From positions 434,001-498,000 of the forward strand of contig NZ_JAAKEJ010000001.1 of assembly GCF_011039135.1 (NCBI RefSeq): 64,000 nt of DNA. The letters are read 5' to 3'. Numbering within the stretch: the first letter of the stretch is position 1; each line of letters starts with the position of its first letter. Below, one piece after another: positions 16,917-26,862 of this stretch. This stretch comes from Desulfovibrio sp. ZJ209. Its GTDB lineage: Bacteria; Desulfobacterota; Desulfovibrionia; Desulfovibrionales; Desulfovibrionaceae. The notes beneath the pieces are model-generated. The model saw nothing but the letters and a program-made list of their open reading frames with translations, ran no database searches and had not been told where the DNA came from. A program made the translations under genes and the position numbers.

Positions 16917-17366
16917 TCAGTTGTCCTTCGCGCCCTCGTGCAAGGTGGAGGAGATTTTTTCCAAAAGGCGGATGACAGTTTCCACCTCTTCAGGTGTCAT
17001 GTCCCGGCAGGCGCGGGCCACGGTTTTGCGGATGGCGCCGTCCAGCAGCGGCCGAAGATCTTCGGCCTTTTGCGTCAGGAACACGCCCTTGGTGCAGCCG
17101 TTGAGGGGCGCGCGGCGCACGAGCCCCCGCTTTTCGAGATAGTCGAGCGAGCGGCTGATGGCGGCGCCGTCCTTGCCGGTTTCACGCGCGAGGCCGTTCT
17201 GGCTTATGCCCGGCTTGCGGCTCACGGCCTGGAGCACGGAAAATTGCGGATGCGTGAGGGAAAGCCCGGCCGCGCGCAATTCCGCGTGCAGGGTCTCGGT
17301 GAGCGCGGCAAAGGCCCGGTGCAGGTGATAGCCCAGGGCGTTTTTTTCGTCATCGGCCTCGCTCAT
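16917..17366 (-). CDS. MarR-family transcriptional regulator
   Basis: 149 aa winged-helix dimeric repressor. The N-terminal dimer helix, the HTH region LTHPQFSVLQAVSRKPGISQNGLARETGKDGAAISRSLDYLEKRGLV and the wing (RRAPLNGCTKGVFLT) are all MarR-like. ATG 17366 (MSEADDEK) has AGGAGG 7 bp upstream; an in-frame GTG six bases earlier is less likely. It is divergent from the amidohydrolase-nitroreductase genes, with a perfect palindrome between them, so it most likely represses that set and itself in response to an aromatic or phenolic ligand (inference). Confidence 0.92.
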   Translation of the reverse strand: MSEADDEKNALGYHLHRAFAALTETLHAELRAAGLSLTHPQFSVLQAVSRKPGISQNGLARETGKDGAAISRSLDYLEKRGLVRRAPLNGCTKGVFLTQKAEDLRPLLDGAIRKTVARACRDMTPEEVETVIRLLEKISSTLHEGAKDN

Positions 17367-17384
17367 TGACACGCCTCCTGAAGC

Positions 17385-17398
17385 ATTGATATATCAAT
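17385..17398. promoter_or_regulatory. Candidate MarR operator
   Basis: Perfect 14-bp palindrome ATTGATA/TATCAAT in the 77-bp gap between the MarR gene and the amidohydrolase gene. Its AT content stands out against the GC-rich surroundings and its size suits a MarR dimer. Confidence 0.65.
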
Positions 17399-17443
17399 AG
17401 TCACGTTCCGTCGAGCGGCAAAAGCACGGAACGGGAGGGAAGC

Positions 17444-18441
17444 ATGAAGATCATCGCCCTGGAAGAGCATATCGTTTCCCAGCCAATTTCAAAAGCCACC
17501 GCCAAGGCCGTGGCGGACGCCTATCCCTACGCCGAGACTTTCCTGCACCCGGCGGCCGCTGACATGCCGGATGTGGCGCAGCTTTTCAGCCTCGGCGAGC
17601 AGCGCGTCGCCATCCTGGACAAGGCCGGCATCGACATGGAGGTGGTTTCCTACACCAATGCCTCGCAATGGCTCACCGGGGCGGAGGCCGCCACGCTGAC
17701 GAAGCAGCCAACGACGACATGGCCGCGGCCATCAAGCCATGGCCCACGCGCTTCCGCGCCTTTGCGACCCTCCCCTGGGCAAGCCCGCAGGAGGCTGTGG
17801 CGGAGCTGAAACGCTGTGTTTCCGAGCTCGGTTTCGTGGGTGCGCTCATTTCCGGGCGCCCGGGCACTGGCCCGGTCTTTCTGGACGACCCGCGCTTCGA
17901 GCCCGTGTGGCAGGCCTTCTGCGAGCTCGATGTGCCGCTCTACGTCCATCCCAGCTTCACCTGCAAGGAAGTGTGCCCCGCCTATTACAGCGGCCTCGGC
18001 GAGCAGGTGGACACCATCGTCAGCGCCTATGGCTGGGGCTGGCATGTGGAGGCGGGCGTGCAGATGCTGCGCATGATCCTGCGCGGCGTGTTCGAGCGCT
18101 TCCCGGGGCTCAAGATCATCTCGGGCCATTGGGGCGAAGTGCTGCCCTATTACCTCACCCGGCTCGACCAGATGCTCTCCCCGGCGGTGACGGGCCTCCC
18201 GCAGACCATCTCGGAGTACTACAAGGATCATGTCTCGATAACGCCCAGCGGCGTCTGGGACTATGACTGCCTTGAATATTGCCTGAAAAAGGTGGGCATC
18301 GGCCACTTGCTCTATTCCACGGATTTTCCCTACATGCCGGAGAAGGGCGCCAGCGCCTTCCTTGAGGACGCGCCCCTGACGGAGGAGGAAAAGATCCAGT
18401 TCGGGAGCGCCAATGCGGAGAAACTGCTGCATATCAGCTGA
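17444..18441 (+). pseudogene. Amidohydrolase (ACMSD / gamma-resorcylate decarboxylase-like), frameshifted
   Basis: Two overlapping frames together make one complete amidohydrolase-2 protein of about 330 aa. The first frame gives the N-terminal metal motif ALEEH and runs to about 17700; the second continues with ANDDMAAAIKPWPTRF and contains the metal/active-site motifs YVHPS, SGHWGE and YSTDFPY. These match the metal-dependent decarboxylases of hydroxybenzoates. Joining needs one extra base near 17699-17702: the text reads CTGACGAAGCA where CTGACGGAAGCA would restore the frame, so a lost G is the simplest cause. Promoter side, ribosome site (ACGGGAGGGA) and stop are intact. Real mutation or sequencing error cannot be told apart here. 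Confidence 0.85.
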
Positions 18442-18494
18442 AGTGGGAAAGCTGCGCCGCGGCCAGTGGCATGGCGTAACGAAGGAGTGACCGT

Positions 18495-19175
18495 ATGGAC
18501 TTTGAAGAACTCCTGGCCCGGCGCCGATCCACGCGCAAGTATCAGGACCGGCCGCTTACGCCCCGCCAGATAGGGAGCGTCATCGCCTCGGCCAGCCGCG
18601 CGCCCGTGGGCAGCAATCTGTACAAGGATGTGCACATCACGGTGGTGCGGGACCAAAAGCTGCTGCACCGGCTGTGCGAGGCCGCGTGGAAGCGCTTTTC
18701 CACGAAGGAAAAGGTGAAGGAGATAGCCGGCGACACGGCGGACGGGGAAAACCTGCTCAAGCCCAACCTGTTTTATGGCGCGCCGGCGGTCTTCTTTGTG
18801 TCCCACCGGCGGCAGGACGTGCAGCCCGGCATCGAATGGGCCAATGTGACCACAATCACCTGCATGATGCACCTTGAGGCCGTAAATCTCGGCCTCGGCA
18901 GCGTCTTCATGTGGGGCGCGCTCGAATCCATGCGCCTCTTCCCCGAGCTCGACCACACCCGGGAGCTGGAGCTGCCCGAGGGCTTCGTGCCGCTCATCGC
19001 CCTGGCGGTGGGCTATCCGTGCGAGGCGCCCGGGCCGGCCAAAAAACAGCATGTGATTGCGGTCAATTATATTCCCCTGAGGCGGGATGACGACAAGTGG
19101 AGCTGCGGGGCGGGGATTTTTGCGGGCGCGCTGCCCCCGGGGGCTGCCTGTAGCTCCGGGGCCTCCACTTTCTGA
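18495..19175 (+). CDS. Nitroreductase-family protein
   Basis: 226 aa FMN oxidoreductase fold. The N-terminal RRRSTRKYQDRPLTPRQIGSVI and ASRAPVGSNLY segments bind FMN; the central NVTTITCMMHLEAVNLGLGSVFMWG and LPEGFVPLIALAVGYP are the usual family helices. It lacks a ferredoxin domain. It starts 53 bp after the amidohydrolase, with GAAGGAGTGA upstream, and is probably coexpressed with it under MarR control. The last 30 residues (WSCGAGIFAGALPPG) are a nonstandard tail. Likely reduces a quinone or nitroaromatic; substrate unknown. Confidence 0.85.
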   Translation: MDFEELLARRRSTRKYQDRPLTPRQIGSVIASASRAPVGSNLYKDVHITVVRDQKLLHRLCEAAWKRFSTKEKVKEIAGDTADGENLLKPNLFYGAPAVFFVSHRRQDVQPGIEWANVTTITCMMHLEAVNLGLGSVFMWGALESMRLFPELDHTRELELPEGFVPLIALAVGYPCEAPGPAKKQHVIAVNYIPLRRDDDKWSCGAGIFAGALPPGAACSSGASTF

Positions 19176-19193
19176 AGTTTGTGGGAGCACACC

Positions 19194-19691
19194 ATGGCAG
19201 TCCTGAAAAGCCGCGGCATGAAGATCTTGAAGATAGTTCATCTTCTCGGCGTCGCCTGCTGGCTCGGCGGCGCGGTCTCCATGATCATGCTCAACTTCTC
19301 CAGCGGGCAGGCCGCCCGCGAGGGCATGCTCTACGGCATCAATTTTTCGAGCCATGTTGTTGACATGTGGGTGGTCATCACCCTTGGCCTCGGCACCTGC
19401 GTGCTCACGGGCCTCCTCTACGGCCTGCTGACACCGTGGGGCTTCTTCCGCCAGCGCTGGGTCGCGGTGAAATGGCTCGTCACCGGCCTGTGCTTCGTGA
19501 GCGGCTGGCTCTTCCTCGGCCGCTGGGAGGGCGCCCTGTTCGCCATGAGTGAGGCGGCCGGCAACGCGGCCCTCCAGGAGGCGGCCTACCGGCAGGTCCG
19601 CGCGCTCCACCTCGCAGGCTCGCTTGTGCAGGCGGCCCTGCTCATCTTCCTTGTGGCCATCTCGGTCATTCGGCCCTGGAAGCGGCGCTGA
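19194..19691 (+). CDS. Four-helix membrane protein (DUF2269-like)
   Basis: 165 aa with four hydrophobic helices, at about residues 12-35, 55-85, 95-115 and 140-160. The first helix contains a histidine (KIVHLLGVACWLGGAV) and the fourth another (RALHLAGSLVQAALLIFLVAISVI), a pattern seen in heme-bearing or DUF2269 membrane proteins. ATG 19194 has GGGAG upstream; an earlier in-frame ATG at 19179 is less favoured. Same strand as and 18 bp downstream of the nitroreductase, so probably part of the MarR-linked set. Function unknown. Confidence 0.65.
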   Translation: MAVLKSRGMKILKIVHLLGVACWLGGAVSMIMLNFSSGQAAREGMLYGINFSSHVVDMWVVITLGLGTCVLTGLLYGLLTPWGFFRQRWVAVKWLVTGLCFVSGWLFLGRWEGALFAMSEAAGNAALQEAAYRQVRALHLAGSLVQAALLIFLVAISVIRPWKRR

Positions 19692-19863
19692 CGGCTCCGG
19701 GGCCGCGCTCTTTCTTCTCTCCTCCTGTTTTTTCTGCACCGTCCCCGAAAAGGGGGTCATTTTTCTGGTCATGCGCCCTCTTTTGCGATAGGTGGAAAGG
19801 AAAGGGGCACGACAAGCCCGCACCGTTTTTGTTTCCCACCATATCGAGCCGCAAGGAGGGCCC

Positions 19864-21363
19864 ATGAATTCACGCAAGTACATCTTGGCCTTGGATCAGG
19901 GTACAAGCAGCTCCCGCGCCTTGGTTTTCGACAAGGGGGGCAATATCTGCGCCACGGCGCAGCGGGAATTTCCGCAGATCTTCCCGCGCTCGGGCTGGGT
20001 GGAGCATGACCCGCACCAGATATGGGCCTCGCAGGCCTCGGTGGTGGCCGAGGCCATCTCGACCATCGGCATCAACGGCCACGACATCGCGGGCATCGGC
20101 ATCACCAACCAGCGCGAGACGACCATCGTCTGGGACAAGGAGACCGAGGAGCCGGTCTACAACGCCATCGTCTGGCAGGACCGCCGCACCGCCGACTATT
20201 GCGACCACTTGCGCGAAGAGGGCAAGGTGGACTTTATCCGCGACAAGACCGGCCTCATCCTCGACGCCTACTTCAGCGCCACCAAGGTCAAGTGGATTCT
20301 CGACAACGTGCCCGGCGCCCGTCGCCGCGCCGAGGAGGGCAAGCTGCTCTTCGGCACCGTGGATTCCTGGCTCGTGTGGCGGCTCACCCGCGGCGAAGTG
20401 CATGTGACCGACGTGAGCAACGCCTCGCGTACCATGCTCTACAACATCCACACGCTGGACTGGGACCAGGAGCTGCTCGACCTCTTCGACATTCCGCGCT
20501 CCATGATGCCGGATGTGCGCTCGAGCAGCGAGGTCTACGGCCACACCACCACCACGCTCTTCGCGCACAAGCTGCCCATCTCGGGCATGGCGGGCGACCA
20601 GCAGGCCGCGCTCTTCGGGCAGATGTGCATCGAGCCCGGCTCGGTGAAAAACACCTACGGCACGGGCTGCTTTTTGCTCATGAACAGCGGCGACAAGCCC
20701 ATCCGCTCCGAAAACGACCTGCTCACCACCATCGCCTGGAAGATCGGCGACAAGGTCACCTACGCCCTTGAAGGCTCCATCTTCGTGGGCGGCTCGGTGG
20801 TGCAGTGGCTGCGCGACGGCCTCAAGTGCATCCGCAGTTCCGAGGAGGTGGAGGAACTGGCGGCCTCGGTGCCGGATACGGACGGCGTGTATTTCGTGCC
20901 GGCGCTCACCGGCCTCGGCGCCCCCTGGTGGGACCAGTACGCGCGCGGCTCCATCTCGGGCATCACCCGCGGCACCACCACGGCGCACATCGCCCGCGCG
21001 GCGCTGGAGGGCATCGCCTTCCAGACCTATGACATCGTGCGCGCCATGGAGCGCGATTCGGGCCTTCCCCTCGCCAACCTCAAGGTGGACGGTGGCGCCT
21101 CGCGCAACAACCTGCTCATGCAGTTCCAGAGCGACATCCTCGCCTGCGAGGTACTGCGTCCGCGCATCACCGAGACCACGGCGCTCGGCGCCGCCTACCT
21201 GGCCGGCCTCGCCGTGGGCTTCTGGGAGAGCATCGGCGAGATCCAGTCGCAGTGGCAGGTGGAGCGCGCCTTCTCGCCCTTTGGCGACACGGCCCGCGTG
21301 GCCAAGCAGATCGAGGGCTGGCACAAGGCCGTGGAAGCGGTCATCTGCCAGTATCCCAAGTAG
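19864..21363 (+). CDS. glpK: Glycerol kinase
   Basis: 499 aa, normal for GlpK. Phosphorylates glycerol to sn-glycerol 3-phosphate with ATP. The nucleotide-binding [15 protein letters not shown] at the N-terminus, the substrate-binding TNQRETT and QDRR region, ATP-site [10 protein letters not shown] and the C-terminal [19 protein letters not shown] signature are all intact. The ATG at 19864 has AAGGAGG 6 bp upstream. The aquaporin gene follows after 111 bp, the usual glp uptake pair. The 172-bp gap before it holds only a weak CCCC-gaaaa-GGGG hairpin and no recognised promoter. Confidence 0.97.
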   Translation: MNSRKYILALDQGTSSSRALVFDKGGNICATAQREFPQIFPRSGWVEHDPHQIWASQASVVAEAISTIGINGHDIAGIGITNQRETTIVWDKETEEPVYNAIVWQDRRTADYCDHLREEGKVDFIRDKTGLILDAYFSATKVKWILDNVPGARRRAEEGKLLFGTVDSWLVWRLTRGEVHVTDVSNASRTMLYNIHTLDWDQELLDLFDIPRSMMPDVRSSSEVYGHTTTTLFAHKLPISGMAGDQQAALFGQMCIEPGSVKNTYGTGCFLLMNSGDKPIRSENDLLTTIAWKIGDKVTYALEGSIFVGGSVVQWLRDGLKCIRSSEEVEELAASVPDTDGVYFVPALTGLGAPWWDQYARGSISGITRGTTTAHIARAALEGIAFQTYDIVRAMERDSGLPLANLKVDGGASRNNLLMQFQSDILACEVLRPRITETTALGAAYLAGLAVGFWESIGEIQSQWQVERAFSPFGDTARVAKQIEGWHKAVEAVICQYPK

Positions 21364-21474
21364 ACGGCCGACCGCTTTGTTGCAACGCACACCGGCGCTG
21401 GGCGGCCGCCCCGTTGAGCCGCCCCGCCGGGAAGACACCAGGCACATATCCGACGCGAAAACAAGGAGCGCGCT

Positions 21475-22218
21475 ATGGAAACCAGCCTGTTCGTGAAATG
21501 CATTTTCGAGCTTCTCGGCACCTTCGTCATGATCCTCTTGGGCTGCGGAGTGGTGGCCTGCTGTAATCTCCAGGGCTCCAAGGGCCAGGGGGGCGGCTGG
21601 GTGGTCATCACCCTCGCGTGGGGCCTCGCGGTCATGTGCGGCGTGCTCATCGCCGGGCCCTATTCCGGGGCGCACCTCAACCCGGCGGTCAGCATCGGCC
21701 TTGCCGCGGCCGGCAAGTTCCCGTGGGGCTTTGTCATCCCCTTCATCATCGCCCAGATGCTCGGGGCCTTCCTCGGGGCCGTGGCCGTCTATGTGTTCTA
21801 CAAGGACCACTTTGACGCCACCGAGGACAAGCCCACCAAGCTCGCCGTCTTCTCCACCATCCCGGCGATACGCAATTACCGGCGCAACCTCGTCTGCGAG
21901 GTGCTCGGCACCTTCGTGCTCGTGCTCGTCATCCTCTACATGAGCGAGACCGGCAACACCGCCGAGGTCGGCCTCGGCAGCATCGGGGCCATCCCCGTGG
22001 CGCTGCTCGTGGTGGTCATCGGCATGTCGCTCGGCGGCACCACGGGCTATGCCATCAATCCCGCGCGCGACATGGGCCCGCGCCTCGCGCATGCGGCCCT
22101 GCCCATCAAGGACAAGGGCAGCAATGACTGGGAATACAGCTGGATCCCCATCCTCGGCCCCATTCTCGGCGCCGTGACCGCGGCCATCGTCTTTGCCGTG
22201 GTGAAAAGCATGATGTAA
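21475..22218 (+). CDS. glpF: Glycerol facilitator, MIP/aquaporin family
   Basis: 247 aa with six hydrophobic helices and two half-helices. The two NPA boxes are present: SGAHLNPAVSIGLA in the first half and GYAINPARDMGPRL in the second. The Asp after the second NPAR (NPARD) marks the glyceroporin branch rather than water-only aquaporins. AAGGAG precedes the ATG. With GlpK it forms a trap: facilitated glycerol entry followed by phosphorylation. No glycerol-3-phosphate dehydrogenase gene is next to it. Confidence 0.95.
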   Translation: METSLFVKCIFELLGTFVMILLGCGVVACCNLQGSKGQGGGWVVITLAWGLAVMCGVLIAGPYSGAHLNPAVSIGLAAAGKFPWGFVIPFIIAQMLGAFLGAVAVYVFYKDHFDATEDKPTKLAVFSTIPAIRNYRRNLVCEVLGTFVLVLVILYMSETGNTAEVGLGSIGAIPVALLVVVIGMSLGGTTGYAINPARDMGPRLAHAALPIKDKGSNDWEYSWIPILGPILGAVTAAIVFAVVKSMM

Positions 22219-22233
22219 GGCCGCCCTCGGGCC

Positions 22234-22285
22234 AAAACGAAAAGGCTGTCCACTCCCGGAAGGGAGTGGACAGCCTTTTCGTTTT
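22234..22285. terminator. Bidirectional terminator between glpF and gdhA
   Basis: A 24-bp perfect stem, AAAACGAAAAGGCTGTCCAC... against its complement, with a GGAA loop. A and T runs on both sides let it end transcription from either strand; glpF and gdhA converge here. Confidence 0.95.
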
Positions 22286-22325
22286 AACGCATGCCCCTGC
22301 CGTCAGGGCAGGGAACGGCTAACGC

Positions 22326-23758
<1,433 letters not shown>

Positions 23759-23796
23759 GCGCGCGAGCGCCGCCCGGCGCGGCAAAATGGGGTCGT

Positions 23797-25026
23797 CTAG
23801 AGGGCCGGTTCCCAACGGGGGCCCCCGGGCAAGGCGCCGTCCCCTTCGCCACCCTTGGGCAACTCGGGGGTATCGCCCACGCCCGGCGCCTCGGTGGAGA
23901 GCAGGTGCGCCGGCACCTCGCCGGGGCCCGGGATGACAAGGGTCTCGGGATTGAGGCTGTACCACGCGAACCACATGGAATAGACCCCGAAAAACTCCTT
24001 CATGGAGGCGCCGCGCATATTGCCGGCCGTGGCCTTGCCCGTGGCCGTATCCCAGGTGCTTTTGGTATTGATGTCCATGAGGTTGCCGTCCTGCATGACG
24101 AACAGGAAGGGCTCGGCCCAGACCTGGCGGCTGTAGATGCGCACCACGTCGAGCCTTTTGTCATGCACGGCCAAAAGCGGCGCCGGCCCGAGAAAAAAAT
24201 TCACCGCGCCCTTTTTTTTCACATAGGCGATGTCCACGGCGAGGAGGAAATGGTCATACTCCAGGCAGAGCATGGGCGTCTTGCGGTGAAAGCGCCTGTC
24301 GAGCCAGCGGGGCTGGTAGGCGAGGGTGTCGTTGTCATAATAGGTGTCTTTTTTCAGGTAGCTGCCGTAGGGGTCGCGCCCGTACGGGCGCCTGCCGCGC
24401 GGCTTGGCGAGCACGGGCGCGTCGGGATAGACGTGGCTCGCCGCGCCCCATGTCGTCCAGAACACGGGCAGCGTGGGCATGCCGCGCCCGAGCAGCGGGC
24501 CCTCGAAGGCCATGCCCATCTCCTGCAGCCACAGGCTGCCGGAATTGCGGTCGGTGAGGATGCTGTTGCCGTCATAGAGAAAGCCGGCCGTGCCGCCGGT
24601 GCCGCTGTGGCTCTCCACGTCGAAGATCAGGTTCAGGCCCTGCATGGAGGCGTCATATGCCATGAAGGTGCCCGTGATGGGGCAGTAGGTGACGGCATAG
24701 GCGTGGTCGTTGATGAGCTCGTTGACCACCTGGTGCCAGACGAGATAGCGTTGCGGATAGATGCGCGGCCCGTCCGGGAAGATGACCACGAAGGCCGGCT
24801 CGTTGTGCGTCATCTTGAGGTCGGCCTCGGCGACGGTGTCATAGCGCGGCCGGTAGAGCGAGGTGATGGTCCCGGGCATGGGCACGTCGACGAGATAGCG
24901 CGTGATGTCGGCGAGCTGCTGGAGGTCCTGCGGGCGCGCCTCGGCCGGGGCGGCGCCAAAAAGGAGGAGCAGGAGCGCGGCAAGCCCGGCGAAGAGGCCG
25001 GCCGGAAGCATGGTCGGCCGCCGCAT
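23797..25026 (-). CDS. DUF3179 exported protein
   Basis: 409 aa. A signal peptide (LFAGLAALLLLLFGAAPAEA) is followed by a DUF3179 domain covering most of the protein; landmarks are the AFVVIFPDGPRIYPQRYLVWHQVVNE region, AVTYCPITGTFMAYD and the WLQEMGMAFEGPLLG segment. The family is periplasmic or surface-exposed and has no settled function. The C-terminal 45 residues are a Pro/Gly/Glu-rich tail. Its ATG overlaps the rfbD stop as ATGA, so it is translated from the same message; the biological link to rhamnose synthesis is unclear. Confidence 0.85.
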   Translation of the reverse strand: MRRPTMLPAGLFAGLAALLLLLFGAAPAEARPQDLQQLADITRYLVDVPMPGTITSLYRPRYDTVAEADLKMTHNEPAFVVIFPDGPRIYPQRYLVWHQVVNELINDHAYAVTYCPITGTFMAYDASMQGLNLIFDVESHSGTGGTAGFLYDGNSILTDRNSGSLWLQEMGMAFEGPLLGRGMPTLPVFWTTWGAASHVYPDAPVLAKPRGRRPYGRDPYGSYLKKDTYYDNDTLAYQPRWLDRRFHRKTPMLCLEYDHFLLAVDIAYVKKKGAVNFFLGPAPLLAVHDKRLDVVRIYSRQVWAEPFLFVMQDGNLMDINTKSTWDTATGKATAGNMRGASMKEFFGVYSMWFAWYSLNPETLVIPGPGEVPAHLLSTEAPGVGDTPELPKGGEGDGALPGGPRWEPAL

Positions 25027-25907
25027 CAGCGGGCGCTCCCCCCCTCGGCGCCCGCGTATTCGCTGAAGAGGTATTCCCGAAGCGCCCGGGGCCACGGCCG
25101 GGGCTTTTCGCCCAAGAATTCCGCGAGTTTGCTGTTGTCGAGCGCGGAATTGGCGGGCCGTTCCGCGGCCTGCGGCCATTCGCTCCCCGGGATGGGCTCC
25201 ACCCGGCAGGGGCCGGAGGTGAGGGCGATGGCTTCGCTCGCGAGCTCGCACCAGCTCGCCACACCGCTGTTGACCGCGTGCCAGATGCCGGTGGCGCGGG
25301 CCCGGGCCAGCTTCTCGGTCCAGCGGGCGAGGTCGAGGGTATAGGTGGGCGAGCCGATCTGGTCATGCACCACGCTCACGGCGTCGCGTTTGCGGCAGGC
25401 ATTGAGGATGACATCCACGAAATTGGAGCGCCCGGGCCCGAAGAGCCACGCCGTGCGCAGCACGCAGCTCCGCTCCGGGAGCGCGCTCAACACGGCCTCC
25501 TCGCCGGCGAGCTTGGTGCGCCCGTAGACGCTCTTGGGGTGCGGAGTGTCGGTTTCGCGCCAAGGGCCGTCATGGGGCCCGGAAAAGACAAAATCCGTGC
25601 TGAAATGGACGAGGTGCCCGTACCCGAGAGCGGCCAGCGTGCGCGCCAGCGCGTCCGGCAGGGTGCGGTTGGCGATGAGCGCTTCTTCGGGATGCTCTTC
25701 CGCAGCGTCCACGCGCGTCCAGCCGAGGGCGTTGAACACCACGTCCGCGCCGGCCTCTTCCAGCAGGCCGCGCAGAAACTCAAGGTCGAGCAGGTTGCCG
25801 TCCGTGCGGCTGAAGACGCGCGTTTCCCAGCCCGCGTCCGTGAGCGCCCGCGTCAATGCCTGCCCCACAAGGCCGGTGGCCCCGCCGAGAACCAATGCTT
25901 TCGCCAT
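25026..25907 (-). CDS. rfbD: dTDP-4-dehydrorhamnose reductase
   Basis: 293 aa extended short-chain dehydrogenase. Reduces dTDP-4-dehydro-L-rhamnose to dTDP-L-rhamnose for surface polysaccharide. The NAD(P)-binding LVLGGATGLVGQAL, the VVFNALGWTRVDAAEEHPEEA segment, the STDFVF motif, and catalytic Y-x3-K (SVYGRTKLAGEE) are all seen. CAGGAGG lies 6 bp before ATG 25907. rfbA/B/C are not in the window, so partner genes must be elsewhere, or the enzyme may act on a related sugar. Confidence 0.88.
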   Translation of the reverse strand: MAKALVLGGATGLVGQALTRALTDAGWETRVFSRTDGNLLDLEFLRGLLEEAGADVVFNALGWTRVDAAEEHPEEALIANRTLPDALARTLAALGYGHLVHFSTDFVFSGPHDGPWRETDTPHPKSVYGRTKLAGEEAVLSALPERSCVLRTAWLFGPGRSNFVDVILNACRKRDAVSVVHDQIGSPTYTLDLARWTEKLARARATGIWHAVNSGVASWCELASEAIALTSGPCRVEPIPGSEWPQAAERPANSALDNSKLAEFLGEKPRPWPRALREYLFSEYAGAEGGSAR

Positions 25908-25972
25908 GCCCGGCCTCCTGCCGTTCCATGCGGCGTTCTCACGCCTTTGTTCCGTATGGCGCGACTCTAGCC

Positions 25973-26002
25973 CCAAGCCACAGCACGGTCAACATGGCTT
26001 GG
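25973..26002. promoter_or_regulatory. Inverted repeat between rfbD and cbiK
   Basis: Perfect 8-bp arms CCAAGCCA and TGGCTTGG with a 14-bp spacer, in the 141-bp divergent gap. A candidate operator for one or both genes; no regulator is assigned. Confidence 0.4.
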
Positions 26003-26048
26003 CTGCCCCCCGGCTGCTTGCGGGCGGGGGGCAAGTGACGTACAAAGA

Positions 26049-26843
26049 ATGCGCATGAGAAGGGCGATTCTTCTGGCGGCGTTCGGCGCGGCCACTCCGC
26101 AAGGGCGCCAGGCCCTGCACGCCTTTGACGCCATGGTGCGCGAGAGGTTCGCCGGCTGGTCCGTGCGCTGGGCCTTCACCTCGCCGCTGTTGCGCGAGCG
26201 CCTTGCCCGGGCGCGCCAGAAAAGCGACTCCGTGCGCAAGGCTCTTATGCGGCTCAGCTTTGAGCGCTATGAGCGCGTGGCCGTGCAGCCCTTGCAGGCC
26301 ATCGCCGGCGCGGAGCATGAAGAAGTCTGCGCCGCCTGCGCCGAGGCCGTGCGGAAGCTCGGCCTCTGCTGCCGCGTGGGCGCGCCGCTTCTGGCGGAGA
26401 CCGCCGATGTGGAGGCCGCTGCCCGGGCTTTGGCCGCGCATCTCCCCGAAGGGCGCCTCCCGCATGAGGACGTGGTGCTCATGGGGCACGGCGCCCGGCA
26501 TGCCGGGGGCGCGCGTTATGGGGACCTCGCGGCGGCCATGCGGCAGCTGGACGCCCGTGTCCATGTGGGCACCATGGGCGACGCCATGGCGCTCACGTCC
26601 ATCCTGCCGAGGCTCACGTCGGGCCGGGTGTGGCTCATGCCCCTGCTCTCGGTGGTGGGGCAGCACGCCCTGCGCGACATGGCGGGCGACGGCGCCGGCT
26701 CGTGGCGCTCGCGCATCGAGGGCGAACAGCGCGAGTGCGTGCCCGTGCTCAGGGGACTGGTGGAATATCCGGGCGTGGCCGGGATCTGGCTGCGCCATCT
26801 GGAAACCGCCGCGGCTGAAGCCTGCGGTGAAACTTTGGGGTAA
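26049..26843 (+). CDS. cbiK: Sirohydrochlorin cobaltochelatase CbiK
   Basis: 264 aa, the class II chelatase length. Inserts Co2+ into sirohydrochlorin in anaerobic cobalamin synthesis, or Fe2+ towards siroheme and heme in sulfate reducers. The N-terminal AILLAAFGAATPQGRQALHAFD, VAVQPLQAIAGAEHEE and metal-binding histidines His147 (LMGHGARH) and His206 (VVGQHALRDMAGD) match CbiK. There is no signal peptide, so this is the cytosolic type. The start is ATG 26049 or 26055; no strong ribosome site distinguishes them. A lipoprotein gene follows 20 bp downstream. Confidence 0.9.
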   Translation: MRMRRAILLAAFGAATPQGRQALHAFDAMVRERFAGWSVRWAFTSPLLRERLARARQKSDSVRKALMRLSFERYERVAVQPLQAIAGAEHEEVCAACAEAVRKLGLCCRVGAPLLAETADVEAAARALAAHLPEGRLPHEDVVLMGHGARHAGGARYGDLAAAMRQLDARVHVGTMGDAMALTSILPRLTSGRVWLMPLLSVVGQHALRDMAGDGAGSWRSRIEGEQRECVPVLRGLVEYPGVAGIWLRHLETAAAEACGETLG

Positions 26844-26862
26844 TTCAGCAACGAGGTGGAAG

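Noticed and set aside
19870-22092. Long minus-strand open frame of about 740 codons
   Set aside because: Antisense to glpK and glpF, His/Arg/Glu-rich without domains; a GC artefact.
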